Assembly: GCF_905171765.1 (NCBI RefSeq)
Contig: NC_053398.1
Coordinates: 51,086,338-51,150,337 of the forward strand
Reading direction: 5' to 3'
Source of the DNA: Bufo bufo
Lineage: Eukaryota > Chordata > Amphibia > Anura > Bufonidae
DNA: 64,000 nt
Positions within the stretch are counted from its first letter, which is position 1. Each line of letters opens with the position of its first letter. This document shows positions 34,834 to 45,712 of the stretch, in pieces. A program made the position numbers and the translations under genes. A model generated the notes under the pieces. The model saw only the letters and a list, made by a program, of their open reading frames with translations, was not told the origin of the DNA and searched no databases.

Positions 34834-36910
34834 GGCCTCTTTCACACGACCGTTGTGTGCACCCGTGGCCGTTGTGCCGTTTTCCGTTTTTTTTCGCAGA
34901 CCCCATGACTTTCAATGGGTCCGTGGAAAAAACGGAAAATGCACCGTTTTGCAGCCGCATCCGAGATCCGTGTTTCCTGGCCATGAAAAAAATATGACCT
35001 GTCCTATTTTTTTCACGGCCAACGGTTCACGGACCCATTCAAGTCAATGGGTCCGTGAAAGAACACGGATGCACACAAGATTGGCATCCGTGTCCGTGAT
35101 CCGTGGCCGTAGGTTACTTTTTATACAGACGGATCCGAAGATCCATCTGCATAAAAGCTTTTTCATAGCTGAGTTTTCACTTCGTGAAAACTCAGAACCG
35201 ACAGTATATTCTAACACAGAGGCGTCCCCATGGTGATGGGGACGCTTCTAGTTAGAATACACTACAAACTGTGTACAAGACTGCCCCCTGCTGCCTGGCA
35301 GCACCCGATCTCTTACAGGGGGCCGTGATCAGCACAATTAACCCCTTCAGGTGCGGCACCTGAAGGGGTTAATTGTACTATCATATCCCCCTGTAAGAGA
35401 TCAGGGCTGCCAGGCAGCAGGGGGCAGACCCTCCCCCCTCCCCAGTTTGAATATCATTGGTGGCCAGTGCGGCCCCCCCCCCTCTATTGTAATAATAGGT
35501 TGGTGGCCAGTGCGCCCCTCCCCCTCCCTCTATTGTAATTATTCGTTGGTGGCACAGTGTGCGCCCCCCCTCCCTCCCTCTATTGTAATAATTCGTTGGT
35601 GGCACAGTGTGCGCCCCCCATCGGCCCCCCCTCCCTCTATAGCATTAACAACATTGGTGGCCAGTGTGCGGCCTCCCATCTCCCCCCCCCCCCCATCATT
35701 GGTGGCAGCGGAGTTCCGATCGGAGTCCCAGTTTAATCGCTGGGGCTCCGATTGGTAACCATGGCAACCAGGACGGTACTACAGTCCTGGTTGCCATGGT
35801 TACTTAGCAATAGTACAATAGTAGAAGATTCATACTTACCTGCTGGTGGCTGCTGCGATGTTCGTGTCCGGCCGGGAGCTCCACCTACTGGTAAGTGACA
35901 GGTCTGTGCGGCGCATTGCTAAATGAACTGCCACTTACCAGTAGGAGGAGCTCCCGGCCGGACACAGACATCGCAGCTCCCAGGTAAGTATGAATCTTTT
36001 ACTATTGTACTATTGCTAGTAACCCGCTGCCACCAATGATCGGGAGGGGGGGAGATGGGAGGCCGCACACTGGCCACCAATGTTGTTAATGCTATAGAGG
36101 GAGGGGGGGCCGATGGGGGGCGCACACTGTGCCACCAACGATTTATTACAACAGAGGGAGGAAGGGGGGGGGCGCACACTGTGCCACCAACTAATTATTA
36201 CAATAGAGGGAGGAAGGGGGGGGGCCGCACTGGCCACCAATGATATTCAAACTGGGGAGGGGGGGGGGGGTCTGCTGCCTGGCAGCCCTGATCTCTTACA
36301 GGGGGATATGATAGTACAATTAACCCCTTCAGGTGCGGCACCTGAGGGGTTAATTGTGCTGATCACGGCCCCCTGTAAGAGATCGGATGCTGCTAGGCAG
36401 CAGGGGGCAGTCATGTACACAGTTTGTAGTATATTCTAACTTGAAGCGTCCCCATCACCATGGGAACGCCTCTGTGTTAGAATATACTGTCGGAAATGAG
36501 GTTTCACGATCTAACTCATATCCGACAGTATATTCTAACATAGAGGCGTTCCCATGGTGATGGGGACGCTTCAAGTTAAAATATACCATTGGATTGGAGA
36601 AAACTCCGATCCGATGGTATAAAAGGGACTCCAGACTTTACATTGAAAGTCAATAGGGACGGATCCATTTGAAATGGCACCATATTGTGTCAACGTCAAA
36701 CGGATCCGTCCCCATTGACTTGCATTGTAATTCAGGACGGATCCGTTTGGCTCTGCACGGCCAGGCGGACACCAAAACGACTTTTTTTTCATGTCCGTGG
36801 ATCCTCCAAAAATCAAGGAAGACCCACGGACGAAAAAACGGTCACGGATCACGGAAAAACGGGACCCCGTTTTGCGGACCGTGAAAATATACTGTCGTGT
36901 GCAATAAGCC
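34834..36910. mobile_element. 2.08-kb long palindrome, TTA-flanked (Harbinger-type fold-back)
   Basis: TTA occurs on both sides (34,831-34,833 and 36,911-36,913). The ends GGCCTCTTTCACACGAC and GTCGTGTGCAATAAGCC are inverted. The two ~1-kb arms pair through most of their length around a centre near 35,910, including CTACTGGTAAGTG / CACTTACCAGTAG and the AACCCCTTCAGGTGCGGCAC blocks, which are themselves hairpins. G- and C-rich runs alternate with CCTCTATTGTAAT units at 35,440-35,640 and 36,080-36,240. There is no coding capacity. It is much longer than the other TTA/TAA MITEs here but shares their ends. Confidence 0.82.
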
Positions 36911-36913
36911 TTA

Positions 36914-37600
36914 GTCTGATTGCCGAGTTGAATATTTTATCATATTAATATCATATATTTTTGATTGGTCATAGGAAAACAGAGTCAAGGGATAACAGTT
37001 ATTTTCCTGTAAATCCGTGTTTTATTGTTATAGCCTGTTTGATAACAGAAGATCCTAAGTTTTTCTTGGTATATGAGTCCGTTTGTTAAAAGTATGACAC
37101 TGGTTGTCATAAATCAATAAATCATACTGTGCTGATCAGATAGGGGTGTGTTAACACCACCGTGTGGTACATTTTGGGTGTTATGTTGTAACTTCATCAT
37201 TTGTTTTGCAGTTGTATTGTTTTATATTCTTTGTTTTTATAATAAACGATTATATATTTTTGCATATACAATTGTCCCTTTGTTTCACTGCTTGCACAAA
37301 TCAAATTAAGTTACTTGATAAAAAGAACTTAGAGGCGTTTTTATGTCCGCCTGAAGGATAACATAATTTTTATATATTTTTTTATCCTCTCTTTTATATG
37401 AAGATTCTTTCATATAGAAGATATATGACAAGGCACTAGGCCTGCAAACTATCAGAGGAGAGGACGGTGCAGGCGGCGCGATGATGTCATTGCGCCGCCT
37501 GAGCCGTAGAGACCGGGACAAAGGCCCGAAGAGGCCTGCATCGCATCGCTGCCAGCCTGATGAAGGTAAGTATGTGTTTATTTTTTTTATATGGTACTAC
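36914..37600. other. Intronic sequence, no gene seen
   Basis: AT-rich, with AATAAACG near 37,241 and a GC-richer block at 37,440-37,560 that could be a CpG-containing repeat. No coding exon of ppp2r5b is recognised. Confidence 0.35.
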
Positions 37601-38107
37601 TACTGGCACATGATTGGGGGGCATCTATGGGGGCACCTGTTACTGGCACATAATTGGGGGGCATCTATGGGGGCACCTGTTACTGGCACATTATTGGGGG
37701 GCATCTATGGGGGCACCTGTTACTGGCACATGATTGGGGGCATCTATGGGGGCACCTCTTATTGGCACATGATTGAGGGGCATCTATCGGGCACTTGTTA
37801 CTGGCACATGAGTGGGGGGGCATCTATGGGGGCACTTGTTACTGGCACATGAGTGGGGGGCATCTATGGGGGCACTTGTTACTGGCACATGATTGGGGGG
37901 CATCTATGGGAGCACTTGTTACTGGCACATGATTGGAGGACATCTATGGGGGCACCTGTTACTGGCACATGATTGGGGGGCATCTATGGGGGCACTTGTT
38001 ACTAGCACATGATTGGGGGGCATCTATGGGGGCACCTGTTACTGGCACATGATTGGGGGGCATCTATGGGGGCACCTGTTACTGGCACATGATTGGGGGC
38101 ATCTATG
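37601..38107. repeat. Minisatellite, 40-bp unit x ~12.6
   Basis: The unit is ACTGGCACATGATTGGGGGG followed by CATCTATGGGGGCACCTGTT. Copies differ mainly in the G-run length (5-7) and single substitutions, so the array is young and probably variable in length. It lies in the 17-kb ppp2r5b intron. Confidence 0.97.
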
Positions 38108-38329
38108 GCTGCGCGATCAAGTGGATGAGGTGAGTAATTTATTTTAGATTTTTTAACCCTCAATGGACATTTTACTTAGCATTCTGTATTAAAGAATGCT
38201 AATATTTTCCATTATAACCATGTTATAATGGAAAATAATAAAGTAAATGGACTTTAATGGGGTCCCGGGGCTCATCCCTTTTTATTAACATCATCACCTT
38301 AGCAACCATCCGTGAAAATCGCATTGCAT

Positions 38330-38600
38330 CCGCACTTGCTTGCTACAGTATTAGAATGTATTGGCTCCAATGAGCCAAAGTTATTGCTTTGCGCAATAAC
38401 TTTATAAATTAATTTGTACTGTAAAAGACCATTTCCTGAACTGGGGTTCGGTTCCAAGTGGTACCTTGGAACCAAACCAGAGTTCCGGAAATGGTGAAGC
38501 AATAACTTCGCCTAATCGGAGCCAATACATTGTAATACTGTACTGAGCTCCTGCTCGGTACAGTATTAGAACAAAGTTTTATGTGAATCGACTTCGGGAT
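38330..38600. repeat. Palindromic hAT-MITE fragment
   Basis: TACAGTATTAGAATGTATTG near 38,345 pairs with CAATACATTGTAATACTGTA near 38,523. Between them TTATTGCTTTGCGCAATAA and GAACTGGGGTTC / ACCAAACCAGAGTTC form further hairpins. The right border CGACTTCGGGATG resembles the subterminal part of the TGAGCGAATCGACTT family at 39,043. Ends and duplication are not intact. Confidence 0.55.
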
Positions 38601-39042
38601 GTTTTAGTGCTCCAGACCAAAAAAAATATCAAGGAGCCATTGGCGCCTAATCTGAAAAATTTAGGAGCCAAATGATATTTTTTAGTCGCCAAATTTTTGT
38701 TGTAACATAAGGGTCAGAAACGGGGGTTTTCTTTAGCCTCTTGGCTATTAGTTTTTCCATTCATAAACCTCCACATTGAGCTCCCAGCAGCAGATAGAAG
38801 CGTGCAGGGCACGCTGGCACTTCTGGTGTGACATCACCTGGGCACATGGTCTTTGCACAACAGAGATTCCGTTCCCGCCATGCTGTCCCTGGCACTTCAT
38901 GAGCAGTCGGCAGTGGCGCGTGCTCCCCTGCTCAATTAATGGCAGTTAAATTATCGTGCGTATTCATACGCATTAGACATTTTTTAGGGATAAAAAATGC
39001 CTGTACAGGCGTCTATGATGCTTGTACAATCGTTATTGTGAC

Positions 39043-39120
39043 TAGGGATGAGCGAATCGACTTTGAATGAAACATCCAAAGTCGATTCACATAAAACTTT
39101 GTTCCCTAATTGCGACCTCT
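39043..39120. repeat. hAT-type terminal sequence (TAGGGATGAGCGAATC)
   Basis: A terminal motif like those of the large hAT at 4,820 (TAGAAATGAGCGAATC), followed by an inverted pair CGACTTTGAATG / CATCCAAAGTCG. A possible partner end lies near 45,440-45,452 (CGCTCATCCCC), but the flanking 8-mers do not match. I therefore call only this end. Confidence 0.5.
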
Positions 39121-39532
39121 CCAGCTCACTGTAACGGATCTCCTGGCATTAATGGTCACTTCATAGGATGATGTGCGCGGATGTGCCCAGCATCTGCGCA
39201 CATCTGCCCTTAGTGGCCCACAGGGGCTCATGTTGGGCCCTGTGGGAAATATGTGGTCCCTGGTTGATCTGTGCCCCCTTATATGATCTGTGCCCCCCTT
39301 ATATGTGTCCCCTTATAGTTAGTATATATTTCCTGTCCCTCTCATGTAGATATATATATATATATATATATGGGCATGTGTTTATGCAGTGCATACATCT
39401 ATATGTGTATCTGCCATGGCTCTCCCCCAGGTATATATATATATATATATATATATGGGCCTATAATTGCCCATGTATGCCCCAGGTTTATAATGAGTAT
39501 ATATGTGTATATAGATGCGCCCCAAGTATCTA

Positions 39533-40988
39533 CACTGCTCAAAAAAATAAAGGGAACACTTAAACAACACAATGTAACTCCAAGTCAAATCACACTTCTG
39601 TGAAATCAAACTGTCCACTTAGGAAGCAACACTGAGTGACAATCAATTTCACATGCTGTTGTGCAAATGGGATAGACAACAGGTGGAAATTATAGGCAAT
39701 TAGCAAGACACCCCCAATAAAGGAGTGGTTCTGCAGCTGGTGACCACAGACCACTTCTCAGTTCCTATGCTTCCTGGCTGATGTTTTGGTCACTTTTGAA
39801 TGCTGGCGGTGCTTTCACTCTAGTGGTAGCATGAGACGGAGTCTACAACCCACACAAGTGGATCAGGTAGTGCAGCTTATCCAGGATGGCACATCAATGC
39901 TAGCTGTGGCAAGAAGGTTTGCTGTGTCTGTCAGCGTAGTGTCCAGAGCATGGAGGCGCTACCAGGAGACAGGCCAGTACATCGGGAGACGTGGAGGAGG
40001 CCGTAGGAGGGCAACAACCCAGCAGCAGGACCGCTACCTCCGCCTTTGTGCAAGGAGGAAAAGGAGGAGCACTGCCAGAGCCCTGCAAAATGACCTCCAG
40101 CAGGCCACAAATGTGCATGTGTCTGCTCAAACGGTCAGAAACAGACTCCATGAGGGTGATATGAGGGCCCGACGTCCACAGGTGGGGGTTGTGCTTACAG
40201 CCCAACACCGTGCATTTGCCAGAGAACACCAAGATTGGCAAATTCGCCACTGGCGCCCTGTGCTCTTCACAGATGAAAGCAGGTTCACACTGAGCACATG
40301 TGACAGACGTGACAGAGTCTGGAGACGCCATGGAGAACGTTCTGCTGCCTGCAACATCCTCCAGCATGACCGGTTTGGCATTGGGTCAGTAATGGTGTGG
40401 GGTGGCAATTCTTTGGAGGGCCGCACAGCCCTCCATGTGCTCGCCAGAGGTAGCCTGACTGCCATTAGGTACCGAGATGAGATCCTCAGACCCCTTGTGA
40501 GACCATATGCTGGTGCGGTTGGCCATGGGTTCCTCCTAAAGCAAGACAATGCTAGACCTCATGTGGCTGGAGTGTGTCAGCAGTTCCTGCAAGACGAATG
40601 CATTGATGCTATGGACTGGCCTGCCCGTTCCCCAGACCTGAATCCAATTGAGCACATCTGGGACATCATGTCTCGCTCTATCCACCAACGTCACGTTGCA
40701 CCACAGACTGTCCAGGAGTTGGCAGATGCTTTAGTCCAGGTCTGGGAGGAGATCCCTCAGGAGACCGTCCGCCACCTCATCAGGAGCATGCACAGGCGTT
40801 GTAGGGAGGTCATACAGGCACGTGGAGGCCACACACACTACTGAGCCTCAATCCAGACCTCCATGGGTTGAAAATTTTGATTTCCATTTTCTTATTTTTG
40901 TGTGATTTTGTTGTCAGCACATTCAACTATGTAAAGAACAAAGTATTTCAGAAGAATATTTAATTAATTCAGATCTAGGATGTGTTAT
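39533..40988 (+). mobile_element. Tc1-like transposon with missing right terminus
   Basis: The left end CACTGCTCAAAAAAATAAAG follows a TA at 39,531-39,532. The transposase gene is intact. After the gene, the normal 3' region continues to GATCTAGGATGTGTTAT at about 40,988. The complementary terminus (which should read CTTTATTTTTTTGAGCAGTG) is absent, and unrelated AT-rich sequence follows. The element is therefore cut off at its right end and should not be mobile by itself. Confidence 0.85.
39831..40844 (+). CDS. Tc1-like transposase, intact frame
   Basis: A cut-and-paste transposase of 337 residues from the ATG at 39,831 ([18 protein letters not shown]); the frame is open slightly upstream, without another ATG at 39,786. 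The N-terminal part has helix-turn-helix DNA-binding regions ([20 protein letters not shown]) and an arginine-rich linker ([14 protein letters not shown]). The catalytic residues are present: D in [11 protein letters not shown] in [11 protein letters not shown] in [10 protein letters not shown], with 34 residues between the last two. It ends [15 protein letters not shown] with a TGA at 40,842-40,844. No stop or frameshift is seen. Its own element lacks the right end, so the protein could at most act on other copies. Confidence 0.93.
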   Translation: MRRSLQPTQVDQVVQLIQDGTSMLAVARRFAVSVSVVSRAWRRYQETGQYIGRRGGGRRRATTQQQDRYLRLCARRKRRSTARALQNDLQQATNVHVSAQTVRNRLHEGDMRARRPQVGVVLTAQHRAFAREHQDWQIRHWRPVLFTDESRFTLSTCDRRDRVWRRHGERSAACNILQHDRFGIGSVMVWGGNSLEGRTALHVLARGSLTAIRYRDEILRPLVRPYAGAVGHGFLLKQDNARPHVAGVCQQFLQDECIDAMDWPARSPDLNPIEHIWDIMSRSIHQRHVAPQTVQELADALVQVWEEIPQETVRHLIRSMHRRCREVIQARGGHTHY

Positions 40989-41429
40989 AAATACTGTGTT
41001 TTATATATAACTATCTGTGTAATGTGTGGTTATTAGCGATAGTTTAGTAAGGCGCATGCAGCTAGCTTAGTGATTAGCGTAAGGTAAAGGCAAGGTATTG
41101 TATTATTGTTATATAAAGGTATAAATGGGCGGAGTCATCAATAGACAGCTCCTCCCATTTATGAATATTAATTATTGATAAATATTGGCGATTAATATTC
41201 CCCCTTTACAGCTTCATTACTGATTTATAATTTTCCTCTTCATGGAAGATAGTTTATGTTATGTTATAAATAGGCAATTAAATATGCGAGTAATTCGCGT
41301 TGCATAAGGGCTGTATGTTATTGGGTTGGCTTGGTTGAGTAGACGAAGATAGAGAGTATAGCGCTATATTCGCTATATATTCGACATTCAACAATTCTAC
41401 CAAGCCAACAGTTACACAACGGCTCGGTC

Positions 41430-43004
41430 CTCTTCTCCCAAAACCCGCTTCTCCACCATTACAGAAGAAAAACTCTCCACTCTACTCTCCAAAGCTCATC
41501 TGACCACCTGTGCACTTGACCCAATCCCATCCCACCTCATCCCTAACCTCACCACAGTGTTTATCCCAGCCCTAACTCATCTCTTTAACCTATCACTAAA
41601 CTCTGGTGTCTTCCCCTCTGCTTTTAAACATGCTACCATTACACCCATCCTCAAAAAGCCTTCACTTGACCCATCTTCCTTGTCCAGTTATCGCCCCATA
41701 TCACTTCTTCCATTTGCCTCTAAGCTACTTGAACAACATGTCCATTCAGAACTGTCCTCCCACCTCTCCTCCTGCTCCCTCTTTGACCGCCTACAATCTG
41801 GCTTCCGACCCCACCACTCGACCGAGACTGCCCTTACCAAAGTCACCAATGACCTACTGACAGCCAAAACCAAGAAACAATACTCTGTCCTCCTTCTCCT
41901 TGACCTGTCCTCTGCCTTCGACACTGTTGACCACTCCCTTCTGTTGCAAACTCTCTCATCTCTTGGCATCACCGACCTGGCCCTCTTCTGGATCACATCA
42001 TACCTCACAGACCGGACGTTTAGCGTCTCCCACTCTCGCACCACCTCCTCATCTCATTCCCTCTCTGTTGGTGTCCCGCAAGGCTCTGTCCTAGGACCCC
42101 TGCTCTTCTCTATCTACACCTTTGGCCTGGGACAGCTCATAGAGTCCCATGGCTTTCAGTATCACTCCTATGCTGACGACATGCAAATCTACCTCTCTGG
42201 TCCAGACATCACCACCTTACTATCAAGAATCCCACAATGTCTATCTTCTATATCATCCTTCTTCGCCTCTCGCTTTCTAAAACTTAACATGGATAAGACA
42301 GAATTCATAATCTTTCCCCCATCTGGTTCAACCCCCTCAACAGACCTATCTATCATGATCAATGGCTGCACACTCTCCCCGGTCAACAAAGTCTGCTGCC
42401 TCGGAGTGACCTTGGATTCTGCCCTCTCCTTCAGACCGCACATCCAAGCACTTTCCACCACCTGCCGCCTACAACTCAAAAACATCTCCTGCATCCGTGC
42501 TTTCCTTAACTTTGAATCTGCGAAAATTCTTGTACATGCCCTCATTATCTCTCGCCTAGACTACTGCAACATTCTCCTCTGTGGCCTTCCATCTAGCACT
42601 CTCGCACCCCTCCAATCTATCCTCAACTCTGCTGCCCGGCTAATCCACCTCTCACCCTATTACTCTTCTGCCTCTCCCCTCTGCCAATCCCTTCACTGGC
42701 TCCCCATTGCCCAGCGAATTCACTTCAAAGTACTAACAAATACATACAAGGCCATCCATAACCTGTCGCCTCCCTACATCTCTGAGCTACTTTCCCGATA
42801 CATCCCCACACTCTCCGATCCTCACAAGACCTCCTTCTCTCCTCTCCTCTTATTGCCTCTTCCCACAATCGACTCCAAGATTTCTCCCGTGCATCCCCCA
42901 TACTCTGGAACTCGCTACCCCAACATATCAGACTCTCACCTACATTGGAATCCTTCAAAAGAAACCTGAAAACCCACCTCTTCAGACAAGCCTACAACCA
43001 GTGA
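41430..43004 (+). pseudogene. L2-clade LINE reverse transcriptase, 5'-truncated
   Basis: The frame is open from about 41,430 ([12 protein letters not shown]) to 42,969. RT landmarks: [32 protein letters not shown] (catalytic D), [28 protein letters not shown] (YADD box), and [14 protein letters not shown]. The C-terminal block [15 protein letters not shown] is of the L2 type. A frameshift near 42,870 moves the last ~45 codons to another frame ([14 protein letters not shown] ... LFRQAYNQ, stop 43,002-43,004). The endonuclease domain and 5' part are missing. A dead, 5'-truncated insertion. Confidence 0.9.
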
Positions 43005-43245
43005 CCCTGCTGCCTCTATACCGCCATGACCTACTTAACTCGCACCTACTGTGTCCTTCTCCCATACCATGTAGATTGTAAGCCCTCACGGGCAGGGCCC
43101 TCTCTCCTTCTGTACCAGTTTGTAACTTGTCTTGTTTATGATTAGTGCAATTGTCTGTATTATGTATGTGCACCGCTCATCATATGTACAGCGCTATGGA
43201 ATGAATGTCGCTTTAATAATAAATAATAATAATAATAATAATAAT
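43005..43245 (+). repeat. L2 3' UTR and AAT-repeat tail
   Basis: ATTGTAAGCCCTCACGGGCA is the typical L2 3' UTR motif. The element ends in (AAT)n at about 43,217-43,245, the short repeat tail used by L2-type LINEs instead of poly(A). Confidence 0.88.
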
Positions 43246-43414
43246 TGTCGAATATAGCGAATATAGCGCTATATTCTCTTTCTTCGTCTATTCGACCAAG
43301 CCAACCCAATAGCATACAGCTCTTATGTAATTGCCTATTTGTCGCATAACATAAACTATCCTACATAAAGAGGGAAATTATAAATCAGTAACGATTCTCA
43401 TTATTGATTTATAA

Positions 43415-44060
43415 TTTTCCTCTTTATGTACAGCACTATATTAGCTAAATTGCAGTCTATATGTGTATATTACGAATATTCGCTATATTGCTATAACTTC
43501 GATTTTTAGAATATTACGAATATTCTAAAAAACAAAGTTATTGCAATATAGCGAATATTCATAAAATACACATATAGACTGCAATTTAGCTAATATAGTG
43601 CTATAATCTTTTTTTTATAGTCAAATTTTTTTGTCTCTTCTGAACAAAAAAAAAATACTACAGCACTATATTACCTAAATTGCAGTCTATATGTGTATAT
43701 TACGAATATTCGCTATATTGCTATAACTTTGTTTTTTAGAATATTCGTAATATTCTAAAAATCGAAGTTATAGCAATATAACGAATATTCGTAATATACT
43801 GTACACATATAGACTGCAATTTAGCCAATATAGTGCTGTAGTATTTTTTTTTAATTGTGTAAATTTCTTTTCAAAAATGAAGTTCAGAAGAAACAAAAAA
43901 TTGTGACTATAAAAAAAAAAATTATAGCACTATATTACCTAAATTATGTGTATTTTACGAATATTCAATATATTGCTATAACTTCGTATTTTAGAATATT
44001 CGTAATATTCTAAAAAACGAAGTTATAACAATCCAGCGAATATTCGTAAAATACACATAT
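43415..44060. repeat. Tandem array of AT-rich palindromes
   Basis: Three successive units of about 140-240 bp, each a near-perfect palindrome. Left half: GCAGTCTATATGTGTATATT, ACGAATATTCGCTATATTGC, TATAACTTCG. Right half is its complement, with the centre at TTTTTAGAATATTAC-like sequence. Centres lie near 43,515, 43,750 and 44,000. Poly-A/T spacers separate the units. Single strands would form long hairpins. Confidence 0.85.
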
Positions 44061-45458
44061 TAGCCAACCAATATGAAAGTTGCTTTAAACAGTTTAAAGA
44101 AAATCGCCATACGCGAAAAATTAAATCGCATATTATTCGAGATAAATAGAATAATGACGAATATTCGATTTCGACGAATATAAGACGAATATTCAATCGA
44201 ATATTCACGAAATATGGCAAAATCGAATATGGCACCTCCTGCTCATCACTATTCTCCAGCAGCCCCAGTGACGGTTCAGTCTGTCACACTCACCATGTCT
44301 GCGATGCTGCATGCCCTAACCCTGCTGTCGAGACTCCACCTGAAGCCTGGCAGGTAACAGCCATATTTTAATGAGGAGCGCCGTTGGACCTCTCCTGCAC
44401 ATCAGCCGTACTGTGCATACAAAAAGGATGGACTAAGTGCGAAACAGCATTATGTCAGTGTTATCCAATACATTCCAGAACTGTAAGGGTTACATAGCAT
44501 CATAAATCAATATAATGCTATGTGACCCCCGGCAGCTCTGGGGGTCAGGCCGGGAGCTGCGCTGTGGACTCACTGCGGGAGGAACGCTCGTCTGCAAGGG
44601 GCCTTTGGCTGTGACAAACATCACATGGCCAGAGATCACAGTGTAGCAATGCAGCATTGCCACTAGTGAGAGGGGTCATTTTGGGACCTGCACATTGTCA
44701 TGACAGCCCCAATAATTCTCACAACTGTAGGGTTGCAATGCGACCCCATTCACTGTCACGATTTGAAACCCTGCACTACACTACGATGATTGGCCGTGCT
44801 GGCAACAGTGCATTCCTTTCTTTTTATTTAGCCCACAGACTTAAAGTGCACCAGGCCCTGTGATAGAACTGTGTAAACCAGCTATGGAATCAGTTTCATC
44901 TGCTAGTGTAAGGAGGCATAAAGCCCAGCGTTACTCGGCATTCTGTGTGTGGCTGAGCGCACTGCAGCTGTCCACCATCATTGCCCTCTCTTCTCCACCA
45001 CTTGCCCCATGAGGAGCACAGGGCACCCTCAGCACATGGCGCAGTGTACGCAGAACGCTCACCTCCGTGCGCCACATGACTGAAAAACTCATCTACTTTA
45101 GCTGTCCCTTGTCTATGGAGCAGTTGGCAGTAAGCGCACTCCCCGTTTTCACTGAAAAGCAAGCCGCTGTGTTCAGCGCGGGAGAAGGGGGTGTGACAGG
45201 AGCAGCCAATGGTACGGCAGCACGCTGATACTGACAAATCAGCAGCCTGCTCACTGATAACAGAGCTCTGTACTGTACGGAGCTCTGTTATTGGATTGCT
45301 GTGTGTCTGCTGGATGCAAGACCTTTCTTCTTAAAGCGGCAGAGCAGTGGAGGGTCTAGGCGCAAATGGCGACAAGACTATAAAGTCTTGTCGCCATTTT
45401 GCAATTCTAAGTCGCATTGGAGCCCTGTGTTTCATCCGAAGTTGATGCGCTCATCCCC
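44061..45458. other. Non-coding sequence with hairpins, no gene seen
   Basis: CGAATATTCG-rich sequence continues to about 44,225. Then ordinary intron follows. A perfect hairpin GCAAATGGCGACAAGACT / AGTCTTGTCGCCATTTTGC lies at about 45,361-45,402, and AACAGAGCTCTGTAC / GTACGGAGCTCTGTT near 45,258-45,293. CGCTCATCCCC near 45,440 resembles a hAT end. Confidence 0.45.
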
Positions 45459-45712
45459 AATTTACCACGCAACAAAAAAAAAACTTTTCGTCTGCTACTG
45501 GGCAAAAAACATTTGTCCTATACTAAATCGAGTGTGCGGATTACAAATATGCTACGTATAAGTATGCCTAAATAAATTAAGCACTTGGAAAGCATTGAAT
45601 AATTTTCAACAGAACGAGTTTTACTCAACAATTACCTGATCTACATCAAAGTTTGCGTAGTAAACAGTGTATGAAAATGTAATGGAATAACAATTTCAAA
45701 AAGTCTAGTTTT

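Larger units (their letters stand above)
41213..43393. mobile_element. Inverted-repeat element with an L2 LINE at its centre
   Basis: Left arm about 41,213-41,408 and right arm about 43,246-43,393 are inverted copies: ATTACTGATTTATAATTTTC against GAAATTATAAATCAGTAACG, and TTGGGTTGGCTTGG against CCAAGCCAACCCAA. AGCGCTATATTCGC is present in both arms. The LINE lies between them. The arms join the AT-rich palindromic array that follows to 44,250, whose right edge GCACCTCCTGCTCATCACTA resembles a hAT-type end. The whole 41.0-44.25 kb block may be one element. Confidence 0.6.

Noticed and set aside
35351..36240. Proline-rich frames in the 2-kb palindrome
   Set aside because: They come from poly-C/CCTCTATTGTAAT units and appear on both strands because of the inverted repeat.
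33650..37290. A solo LTR interrupted by the 2-kb palindrome
   Set aside because: A polyadenylation-like AATAAA occurs near the right side, but I could not identify paired ends or a target duplication.
37481..37852. 123-residue frame with repeated GGIYGGTCYWHMI-type peptide
   Set aside because: Translation of the 40-bp minisatellite; the period is not a multiple of three, so the apparent peptide repeat is only a 120-bp coincidence of three units.
37601..38107. CRISPR-like array
   Set aside because: Regular 40-bp periodicity but no unique spacers; whole unit repeats, in a vertebrate intron.
39900..40549. Minus-strand frames of 140-155 residues
   Set aside because: Antisense shadows of the intact Tc1 transposase gene.
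39043..45452. One large hAT element from 39,043 to 45,452
   Set aside because: The two terminal motifs are similar and inverted, but the flanking 8-mers (ATTGTGAC and AATTTACC-like) do not match, so a single element is not supported.
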